22,413 nt of DNA, from contig JANWKK010000161.1 of assembly GCA_025451425.1 (NCBI GenBank), positions 1 to 22,413 of the forward strand. The letters are read 5' to 3'. The notes beneath the pieces are model-generated. The model ran no database searches. It was not told where the DNA came from and was given only the letters and a program-made list of their open reading frames with translations. This stretch comes from Gemmatimonadaceae bacterium (GTDB lineage Bacteria; Gemmatimonadota; Gemmatimonadetes; Gemmatimonadales; Gemmatimonadaceae). Shown piece after piece: positions 6,635-13,288 of this stretch. The first letter of the stretch is position 1, and the number at the start of each line of letters is the position of its first letter. The translations under genes and the position numbers were made by a program.

Positions 6635-9080
6635 CCTTAGGGAGCCTAACGGTGAACACCGACCCTCGGCCAAGATCGCTCCGCACCGTGAGATCCCCTC
6701 GCATTCCTCGCGCGAGATCGCGGCTGATTGCGAGCCCGAGCCCGGTCACTTGTCGCTCGCCGACATATCGATCGACTTGGACGAAGGGCTCGAAGATCGC
6801 CTCGAGCTTGTCGGCGGGAATGCCGACGCCCGTATCGATGACGTCGATGAGCACTTCCTTATCCGTCGTCGAACAGCCCACGTCGACCGAGCCGCCCTCG
6901 GGTGTGTAGCGGATCGCGTTCGACAACAGATTGACCAGAACCTGTCGCAACTTCTCGGGGTCAGCGCAGACGCACTCGCCGGGACATGCCGTTCGCAAGC
7001 GATAGGTGATGTGCTTCGCCGCGGCGAGGGGCGCCACGAGCTCCTCGACTTCGGCGAGGGACCGATTCACTGGCGTCGACGTGATGTCGTACTCGATGCG
7101 CCCGCTCTCGACCTTCGCGTAGTTTAAAATATCAGTAATCAGCCCCAGAAGGTGCTGCGAGCTGCGCTGGATGCGTCCGAGATCGCCGTGCTGCTCCGCG
7201 TTGACCGAGCCGTGGACGCCGACGTCGAGCAACTGTGCGTAGCCGATGATCGCGTTGAGTGGCGTGCGGAGCTCGTGACTCATTGCCGCCAGAAACTCGC
7301 TCTTGGCGCGGTTCGCTTCGTCCGCTTCACGTCGCGCGTCCTCCGCATCGCTGCGCGCCTGCTCGGCGTCCTTCGTGCGCTCGGCGAGGTTCTCATTGAG
7401 AGCGCGCAGGTCGTTGTTCGAATGCTCGAGCTCCGAGGCGACGCTTTCCACTTCTGCCGCCTGAGCCTCGAGCTCCGTGGCCTGCTCCTCGAGCAGACTG
7501 CGGCTGTCCTCGACATCCGCGAAGAGACGCGCGTTGTCGATTGCCTGTGCGGCTCGCGACGCGAGCTCCTCGGCGACCTCCAGATCACGTGCGTCAAATC
7601 GTCGGCCCGACTCCGCCGTCACGAACGACATTGCGCCGAGGATCGCGTCGCGGCCACGAAGCGGAACGACGATGAAGGAGCGCAACCCAAGATTGTGCAA
7701 AAGCCGAAGGTGTTGCGCATCCTGCGCCATGTCTGCGATCATGTGGTCGCTGATTGCACTGACGAGCTGACTCTTGCCGGTGCGAATCACAGCGCGCGCT
7801 CCGAACTCCGACTCCGGCCGATTCGCATAACGAGCCGCAAGCGCGTGCGCGGCTTCGAGCTTCGACGGATCGCGATGCTTCGTCTCGAGACGCCGGATAG
7901 ATCGATCTGGCTCGACGACGTCGACGGTGTACCAGTCCGCGAACGCCGGGACAACGACCTTGCTGAGGTTGCAGAGCATTCGCTCGCTGTCGAGATACGC
8001 GAGCAACATGTTACTCGCTCGAAGCAGCAACTGTTGCCTCGCCTCGAGGCGTCGTCGTTCCGTCAGGTCGCGCAGGTAGGCGGTGAAGACCGGAAGTCCC
8101 GGAATCGGAACACGCGTGATCGCAAGCTCGACGGGGAACACCGAGCCATCGGCGCGCAGCCCTTCGACCTCGACGCGCTTACCGAGAATATGGGCATCCC
8201 CTGTCTGTCGATAGCGCGCGAATCCGCGATAGTGGGCCTCGCGGTACTGGGGTGGAATGATCGTTTCGGCGAGTTGTCGTCCGAGGACGGCGCTGCGCGG
8301 GTGGCCGAAGGTTCGCTCCGCGGCAGGGTTCCATTCGAGAATGCGCCCGTCGTGATCGATGATGATGATGCAATCGAGTGCGATCTCGACGACCGCGGCG
8401 TTGCGAATGCGCTCGATGCGCTCGGCGTCGTGTGCGCGGCGATTCGTGACGAACACCCCGAGCTGAAGACCAATGCTCGCCACGGCATTGAGCATCTGCT
8501 CATCAGGCGGCTCGGCGCGCTCGCTGTATAGTTCGACGACGCCGATCACGTCGGTTCGTCGCGGCGCGAAGCCGCCTTCATTGTCGGGTTCCTCACCCCG
8601 CGGCTGCACGTTGAGCACCGGAAAGGCAAACACCCTTTGCAGACCCTGACGCCTGGCGAAGGTCTCTCGAGGCCAGTGCTCGACTTCGCTCACGTCGGTC
8701 TTCCAGATCGGCTCGCCAGTTTGCCAAACGAGTCCCGGAATGCCACGGCCACGCCCAAAGCTGTTCGCGCGGGTCGCCGCTTCGAGCTCAGGATATGCAC
8801 GAGAGCGCCAGATCGCCGCGGCGCGCATGCGATGTCGTTCCTCGTCGAGCAACCAGAAGACGCCGAACTGCCAACCCAACTGCGTGCCCAACTCCTCCAG
8901 CACCCGCGGCAGAGCGTCCTCGACGGTGTCCGAATCGGCGAAGGCGCGGCTGATGGCGTACTGAACGACTAGCCGGTGATCGAGGTCTTCGTGCTGATGA
9001 AGTGTCGTAAGCCGGAGGATTGAGGGGTCCTGGGCTTCATGGCAGAGCGCGTACCACGTATGTGGCGCGCCACGCGTCAC
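6630..9080 (-). CDS. soluble sensor histidine kinase, GAF-PAS-GAF-HisKA-HATPase
   Basis: Autophosphorylating signal kinase. No transmembrane segment or signal peptide is visible, so it is cytoplasmic. Domains: GAF about 45-215, PAS about 225-340 (ILEWNPAAERTFG), second GAF about 360-515, coiled coil about 517-594, HisKA with phospho-acceptor His602 (MSHELRTPLNAIIGY), HATPase about 705-815 with N-box Asn717/Asn721, DTGVGIP (G1) and GLGLAISRDLA (G2). No receiver domain is attached and no response regulator is encoded in the window. The start is GTG 9080, two codons after an in-frame stop, and it overlaps the preceding stop as GTGA, so translation is probably coupled to the PRC-barrel gene. It is the last gene of the long - strand chain. 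The ligand is unknown; no heme- or FAD-type PAS signature was recognised. Confidence 0.92.
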   Translation of the reverse strand: MTRGAPHTWYALCHEAQDPSILRLTTLHQHEDLDHRLVVQYAISRAFADSDTVEDALPRVLEELGTQLGWQFGVFWLLDEERHRMRAAAIWRSRAYPELEAATRANSFGRGRGIPGLVWQTGEPIWKTDVSEVEHWPRETFARRQGLQRVFAFPVLNVQPRGEEPDNEGGFAPRRTDVIGVVELYSERAEPPDEQMLNAVASIGLQLGVFVTNRRAHDAERIERIRNAAVVEIALDCIIIIDHDGRILEWNPAAERTFGHPRSAVLGRQLAETIIPPQYREAHYRGFARYRQTGDAHILGKRVEVEGLRADGSVFPVELAITRVPIPGLPVFTAYLRDLTERRRLEARQQLLLRASNMLLAYLDSERMLCNLSKVVVPAFADWYTVDVVEPDRSIRRLETKHRDPSKLEAAHALAARYANRPESEFGARAVIRTGKSQLVSAISDHMIADMAQDAQHLRLLHNLGLRSFIVVPLRGRDAILGAMSFVTAESGRRFDARDLEVAEELASRAAQAIDNARLFADVEDSRSLLEEQATELEAQAAEVESVASELEHSNNDLRALNENLAERTKDAEQARSDAEDARREADEANRAKSEFLAAMSHELRTPLNAIIGYAQLLDVGVHGSVNAEQHGDLGRIQRSSQHLLGLITDILNYAKVESGRIEYDITSTPVNRSLAEVEELVAPLAAAKHITYRLRTACPGECVCADPEKLRQVLVNLLSNAIRYTPEGGSVDVGCSTTDKEVLIDVIDTGVGIPADKLEAIFEPFVQVDRYVGERQVTGLGLAISRDLARGMRGDLTVRSDLGRGSVFTVRLPKA

Positions 9081-9098
9081 GCTTCACGCGCAACGCAC
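9071..9098. repeat. heptad repeat, consensus CACGCGY, across a gene junction
   Basis: CACGCGT, CACGCTT, CACGCGC and AACGCAC are four consecutive heptads. They cover the 3' end of the PRC-barrel gene and the GTG start of the kinase, so the repeat is translated in both frames. Confidence 0.55.
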
Positions 9099-9418
9099 TT
9101 CAGGTCGCCTAACCTAACGAGAACGCGAGGATGGTCGGGGTCGCGAACATCTAGCTGCCGCCACGGGACCCGATAGCGAACGCTGAGCTTCCGTCGTAGC
9201 GCACCCGTCATGGGTACGAGCGTCGACAGCTCGACGACGCGCTCGAGCAGCGCGCCCAGACCGACGTGAAGCTCCACTACGATCCACTCTGTCCCGCGTT
9301 GCTCGGCTACGAGCTCCTCGATTCGGCCAATCTTGCGTCCGTCGGCGTCGTGTAGCACACGCCCCAGGAGCGACTCGACATGAAGCTCGCGCGGAGAGTC
9401 AGCCGCGTTCACGACCAT
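9077..9418 (-). CDS. small PRC-barrel-like protein (second of pair)
   Basis: 113 residues, soluble, no signal peptide. The N-terminal stretch LHVESLLGRVLHDADGRKIGRIEELV has the PRC-barrel beta pattern (a strand, then D.xGxxIGxIxE). A further strand (IVVELHVG) and a C-terminal segment RYRVPWRQLDVRDPDHPRVLV follow. ATG 9418 is chosen over GTG 9451 because a GAGG lies 8 bases upstream and the overlap with the preceding gene shrinks to 10 bases. It sits between another PRC-like gene and the kinase, downstream of the Nramp transporter. PRC domains often act as small binding or scaffold modules on membrane proteins; a cytoplasmic accessory role for the transporter is inference. Confidence 0.6.
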   Translation of the reverse strand: MVVNAADSPRELHVESLLGRVLHDADGRKIGRIEELVAEQRGTEWIVVELHVGLGALLERVVELSTLVPMTGALRRKLSVRYRVPWRQLDVRDPDHPRVLVRLGDLKCVAREA

Positions 9419-9774
9419 GGAATGCGCCTCACGATCTTCTCGCTGAGCCACTTCTCAAGCGCCATAATCGGTGTGCTGCTCGCGACGAGATCCACTCGGA
9501 TCGATGGCTCGTCGAGGGCAATGCGCGAAACGGGAATGCGAATCGGAGCGCCGCGTCCAGGGCCGAGCCGAGCGTCGATTCGCGCGACCCAATTGCCGAG
9601 CCGACGATTGAGGCGTCGTGCAAGCGTAACCGGACCGACCTCGACGAACGTGACACGCGGAGGCTCGCCGTCGCGCAGCTCGAGCACGATGCCGTCGACC
9701 TTGCCGGCGTTCTTCCCGGTTGCATCGATGAGTTGGTTGTCGAGCACATCGCGGACAAGGTGAATGTGCGTCAC
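9409..9774 (-). CDS. small PRC-barrel-like protein (first of pair), transporter-associated
   Basis: 121 residues, soluble. The opening HLVRDVLDNQLIDATGKNAGKVDGIVLEL resembles the PRC-barrel repeat found ahead of some bacterial Mg2+-transporter domains. It is followed by VTFVEVGPVTLARRLNRRLG and a basic C-terminal amphipathic segment. The GTG start at 9774 overlaps the Nramp stop as GTGA, so translation coupling is expected. Together with the next gene it looks like a diverged tandem pair. Function is unassigned. Fold assignment is by pattern and moderate; genomic coupling to the transporter is seen directly. Confidence 0.6.
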   Translation of the reverse strand: MTHIHLVRDVLDNQLIDATGKNAGKVDGIVLELRDGEPPRVTFVEVGPVTLARRLNRRLGNWVARIDARLGPGRGAPIRIPVSRIALDEPSIRVDLVASSTPIMALEKWLSEKIVRRIPWS

Positions 9775-10988
9775 GATCCCCCAATGATCTCGAGCGGTAT
9801 CGACACGAAGGCGACGACGCCGGCAAGGACACTGATGACGAGGATTGCCAGGTTGCCTAACCAGTGATTCGTGTGTTCACCAAGATACTTCGCGTCATTC
9901 ATGAGGACGAGAAATGGCAGGATCGCCACCGGCAGCGCGGCGGCTGTCAACGCCATCGCCAGATTCGTGAGCTTGAGCGGATCGATTCCCGCGAGCACGA
10001 GCAGCGTCGATAGAAGCAGAATCAGCGTATAGGTCAGGCTGAAACGCGCGTCGTCTCTCGGCTCGAGGTCCTCACCCCAGTTCCAACCAAAGCCTTGAGC
10101 GATCTTGTACGCGAGGGCCAACGCAATCTCAGCTGTCGCGCCGATGCAGGTAATGAACAACGAGCCGGCGAAGATCACAAACCCGGCGCGTCCCCAGGGA
10201 GAAGACAGCAGCAGCGGCAGCTGCTGATAGTGCTCGACCTTCATGCCCCGCGGCGCATAGACGAGTGCAGCCACGACGAGGACGGCGACCGACAGAAAAC
10301 CGCCGAATCCCATGCCGATGGCCGCGATCACACGGTTCGGTGCGAGATTGCTCTCATTCCATTCTTCTTCGATGGCGCCTGACGAGTAAAAGTAGAACAG
10401 ATACGGCGAGATGGACGCGCCGAGGATGCTCACTGCGATGAACCAGTAGTGCGCGGGTTGCTTCGCCGGGAGTGAGGGCAATACTCCGTCACCGAGCTTG
10501 TGCCAGTCAGGACCGAGGTGTACGGCGGCGACAACAAACGCAATGGTAATGAGGCCGAGCAGAGAGATGCCATTTTCAATGATGCTGAACGTGCCATACC
10601 ACAACAGCATCCACGCAAGAACGCAGACAGGGAGGGCGCACACTGTGTAGGGAATGCCCGTCACGAGCTCGATCGCCACAGCTACGCCGCCAATCTCGGC
10701 GGCGAGCGTGAGCAGCGAGATGCAGAACACGAGCGTGAGCGGGACCATAAAAAAATGGATTCCGAATCGCTCACGCATCGCGTCGGCAATGGTGTGCTTG
10801 CTCACCGCCGCGAACCGGCCGGCCATCTCGATGAGCAGCGCGATGCAGACCGTGCTGAACACGATGACCCAAGCGAGCTGGTAGCGATACTCCGCGCCAC
10901 CCTGTGCGGCCGTCGCGATCGAGCCGATCTCGAGAAAACCGCCGATGCTCGTGACGATACCGAGTGCAACGCCTAACCAGCGCTTCAC
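9771..10988 (-). CDS. divergent Nramp-family metal ion transporter
   Basis: Polytopic inner-membrane protein of 405 residues with about 11 hydrophobic helices and Nramp-like spacing. The TM1 region (SIGGFLEIGSIATAAQGGAEYRYQLAW) aligns with the Nramp DPGN segment, but the metal-binding DPGN is replaced by EIGS (residues 20-23). The TM6 MPH motif is replaced by SPY (GASISPYLFYF, 194-196), so the thioether ligand that selects transition metals is absent. Classical Mn2+/Fe2+ transport is therefore doubtful. Nramp relatives lacking the Met are known to move Mg2+ (NRMT group) or Al3+ (plant Nrat1). Start GTG 10988 lies 12 bases after the upstream cytochrome stop. It overlaps a PRC-barrel gene by GTGA. 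Substrate unknown. Confidence 0.8.
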   Translation of the reverse strand: MKRWLGVALGIVTSIGGFLEIGSIATAAQGGAEYRYQLAWVIVFSTVCIALLIEMAGRFAAVSKHTIADAMRERFGIHFFMVPLTLVFCISLLTLAAEIGGVAVAIELVTGIPYTVCALPVCVLAWMLLWYGTFSIIENGISLLGLITIAFVVAAVHLGPDWHKLGDGVLPSLPAKQPAHYWFIAVSILGASISPYLFYFYSSGAIEEEWNESNLAPNRVIAAIGMGFGGFLSVAVLVVAALVYAPRGMKVEHYQQLPLLLSSPWGRAGFVIFAGSLFITCIGATAEIALALAYKIAQGFGWNWGEDLEPRDDARFSLTYTLILLLSTLLVLAGIDPLKLTNLAMALTAAALPVAILPFLVLMNDAKYLGEHTNHWLGNLAILVISVLAGVVAFVSIPLEIIGGS

Positions 10989-11000
10989 AAGACGAGTTAA

Positions 11001-11369
11001 TTAGCGAAGGGTGTACAGAAAGGCTGCAATATCACGCGCTTCGGTGGCGCCGACGTGGAGATTTGGCATCGCTGTCTTGTCGTCTACAGCGGGCGGATTG
11101 ATCAGCCACTGCATCATGTTCTCGGGCGTGTTCGGGAGGACGCCGGCGATGTACGCACGTCCTGCAATGCCCTGAAGATTCGGTCCGACAGTCGATTCGG
11201 CGCCAGCGACACGCGGAATCGTGTGACACGAGCCGCAACCGTACGCACGAATCAGCTCCTCTCCGCGCGATGGACTTCCGCCATGGGTGAGAGCGATCGC
11301 ATCTCGCTCACCGTGCGAGCAGGCTGCACTCGTGAGGCACAAGACGAGAAGGCCGACCCGTATGCTCAC
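11001..11369 (-). CDS. c-type cytochrome lipoprotein
   Basis: 122 residues. A lipobox (LTSAAC, Cys17) anchors it to a membrane on the periplasmic side. There is one heme c site, CGSCH (Cys45, Cys48, His49), with the distal ligand likely Met101 (AMPNLHV). The downstream pattern GPNLQGIAGR and ENMMQWLINPPAV is typical of class I cytochromes that feed oxidases or alcohol dehydrogenases. GTG 11369 overlaps the CtaG stop (GTGA). Its place behind ctaG suggests service as an electron shuttle within this oxidase module. Confidence 0.9.
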   Translation of the reverse strand: MSIRVGLLVLCLTSAACSHGERDAIALTHGGSPSRGEELIRAYGCGSCHTIPRVAGAESTVGPNLQGIAGRAYIAGVLPNTPENMMQWLINPPAVDDKTAMPNLHVGATEARDIAAFLYTLR

Positions 11370-12262
11370 GACACATCATCCTCGATCGAGTGGTGCGTCC
11401 ACTGTGCTGCGCGCGCCAGCTCTCGGTCCTGCACGCGATGTTCTGAGGCACGGAGCCATGTCGCGAACAGGATTAGCGCGGCGACGAGATATGCGAACCC
11501 CGCCGGAATCCACATGATCAGGCCCGCAAGCTGTTGATCCTCCAGAGGCGTGAGCATGCACGTCGTTCCGCAGGCAACCGCGTACGCTGGATACCAGAGT
11601 GTTCGCGAGAAGGTGAGGAGCGCGCCTAACGCTCCGGAGTGCAGCGTCGTGCCGAAGAGTAAGAGCACGGCGACACCGAAGTGCGTTACACGGGAGCGAG
11701 TGGCCGATGCATTGCCGCGAATGATTGTCCACCAGAACAGCAGCGCTGTGCCGAGAAAGCTCGAGTGCTGGAGCGCGTGGACCGCGTCATTCGTTAGCGC
11801 GGCCTGAAACAGCGCAGGCACATGCCACACCCAAATTGCGGCGCCGTGCAAGCCGAAGGCGACGAAAGGCTGCGTGATAACGCGCCAGATCGCGCGCACT
11901 CCTACGCGACGCGTCATCCGTCCCGCGATACGCCGCGCGGCTGACGGTAAAGCCCAGATCATCGGGACGAGTGGTGTGCCGAGGACGAGCAACGGTGCCG
12001 CCAAGATCATCAAGAGCTCATGCTGCACCATGTGCAGCGAAAAGAGCTGCTCGGACAGTTCGTGCAGTGGCGAGAGCAAAGCGACAGCGGTAACGATCCA
12101 GCCGGCGGCGAAGGACGTCGCCTCCCACACCCGAACGCCGCGACCGAGATGTTCATTCCAGAGCAGCCGCAGACCTCGTAGGTAGAGTACAGCCGAGACA
12201 ACAAGCGGAATGACGATGCCCGGCTCCCAATCCCAAGCTGTCCAGAGGGGGCCCTCTAGCAT
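11366..12262 (-). CDS. ctaG: CtaG-type cytochrome c oxidase assembly protein
   Basis: 298-residue polytopic membrane protein of the caa3-oxidase CtaG family, implicated in copper-centre assembly. The hallmark is HMVQHELLMILAAPLLVLGTPL, with two His in the second membrane region. Further His-bearing helices follow (GLHGAAIWVWHVP, HALQHSSFLG). ATG 12262 is chosen because GGAG lies 8 bases upstream and the position is 4 bases after the preceding stop. The longer frame to 12364 would add a low-complexity Cys/Ser/Arg stretch that overlaps the neighbour and is unlikely. The C-terminus is charged and cytoplasmic. Confidence 0.9.
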   Translation of the reverse strand: MLEGPLWTAWDWEPGIVIPLVVSAVLYLRGLRLLWNEHLGRGVRVWEATSFAAGWIVTAVALLSPLHELSEQLFSLHMVQHELLMILAAPLLVLGTPLVPMIWALPSAARRIAGRMTRRVGVRAIWRVITQPFVAFGLHGAAIWVWHVPALFQAALTNDAVHALQHSSFLGTALLFWWTIIRGNASATRSRVTHFGVAVLLLFGTTLHSGALGALLTFSRTLWYPAYAVACGTTCMLTPLEDQQLAGLIMWIPAGFAYLVAALILFATWLRASEHRVQDRELARAAQWTHHSIEDDVS

Positions 12263-12266
12263 CTCA

Positions 12267-12662
12267 TCAACTCCGTACGCAGGCGGCGAAGACAAAGACC
12301 GCGAGCCACTGCATGACGATGAACAGCACCGACAGCGCGCTCGCGGCCATGCCGGCCAATGCAACGAAACGGCTCCGCGAGTCGATCGTCGCTGCCTCGT
12401 CGTCAGTACCGCGGCCGACGCGTGCCCAGTCGGCGCGCGCGAGAAGTCCGCCGCCGATCGCGATCGCGAGGCAGACCACGGTGACAGCGTGCATGTTCAC
12501 GGGCGATCCAGCACCGCAGACCCACATGTTCGTCGCGTACACCATCCCTTCGTTCACGAGCGCGGCCACCGGCCCAAGCAGAAGTCCCAGGCTGAGGCTC
12601 AGCATCCCGGGCCAGCGTCCAAAGCGGCTACGCTCGTTAGGTACACGGCGCTGGCTGCTCAT
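12267..12662 (-). CDS. small three-helix membrane protein of the oxidase cluster
   Basis: 131 residues with three hydrophobic segments at about 20-42, 56-76 and 98-128. No recognised motif is present apart from NEGMVYATNMWVCGAG before the second helix and a final AACVRS. It starts 2 bases after the subunit III stop and ends 4 bases before ctaG, the position where a subunit IV (CtaF) is often found, but the sequence does not look like CtaF. Likely roles are oxidase accessory subunit or assembly factor (inference from position only). Confidence 0.75.
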   Translation of the reverse strand: MSSQRRVPNERSRFGRWPGMLSLSLGLLLGPVAALVNEGMVYATNMWVCGAGSPVNMHAVTVVCLAIAIGGGLLARADWARVGRGTDDEAATIDSRSRFVALAGMAASALSVLFIVMQWLAVFVFAACVRS

Positions 12663-12664
12663 CG

Positions 12665-13288
12665 TCAGAGCACGTAGGGGCCGAGGTACACGATCACGTA
12701 CAGCGGTGTCCAGATCAGCACCATGAAATACCAGTAGAACGAATTATCCGTCACGTCACTGATCGCTCGCACCGGCAAGCGCTTGAGCCAGAAGAACAGC
12801 GTGAGGCCAATCGTGTCGGCGACGTCGAGCAGGAGTAGCGTCGCGTGTGTCCCAACGAGGGTCCACGCGGCGGTCCCGTACGCATTGCTGTCCCAGCGCA
12901 CGTTGAGCGCCCAGAGCTCGTACCAGCGCAGCACTGGAATCGGCAGCGAGATCAGCGACGACACGAGTAGCCAGAGCTTGATGCCACGCACATCGAGACG
13001 ACGGGCCGCGCGCGAGGCGAGATACACCGGCGCGACGCTCACGACCATCACCGCGAGATTGATCGTCGGAATCGCGAGCGACGGCAGCGGCGTGTTCAGC
13101 GGCGGCCACGTACCGAAGTTCTGGCGAATGTAGAAGTACATCGCGGCGATCAACGCGAGCGTCCAACCCTCGATCACCATGAAGCCCAGGGTTCCCCACC
13201 ACATCAGGCTCCGGTGGCCGAATGTCACCGTCGGCAGCTCGGCGACGTCACCTAACGATTCCTGCGGTGCCGTCATTGGCGTCGTCAT
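12665..13288 (-). CDS. ctaE: cytochrome c oxidase subunit III
   Basis: 207 residues, about five membrane helices, as in the short bacterial subunit III. Family features include WWGTLGFMVIEGWTLALIAAMYFYIR near the N-terminus and the terminal FYWYFMVLIWTPLYVIVYLGPYVL. The ATG at 13288 overlaps the subunit I stop as ATGA. It stabilises the catalytic subunit of the proton-pumping oxidase. Confidence 0.88.
   Translation of the reverse strand: MTTPMTAPQESLGDVAELPTVTFGHRSLMWWGTLGFMVIEGWTLALIAAMYFYIRQNFGTWPPLNTPLPSLAIPTINLAVMVVSVAPVYLASRAARRLDVRGIKLWLLVSSLISLPIPVLRWYELWALNVRWDSNAYGTAAWTLVGTHATLLLLDVADTIGLTLFFWLKRLPVRAISDVTDNSFYWYFMVLIWTPLYVIVYLGPYVL

Noticed and set aside
7152..8531. 459-codon open frame on the + strand
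   Set aside because: It lies wholly antisense to the histidine kinase, whose domain motifs are complete. The product is Arg/Leu-rich with no recognisable domain, as expected for an antisense frame in GC-rich coding DNA.
12263..12364. 34-codon upstream extension of ctaG
   Set aside because: Low-complexity Cys/Ser/Arg sequence overlapping the previous gene; ATG 12262 has a GGAG at good spacing.
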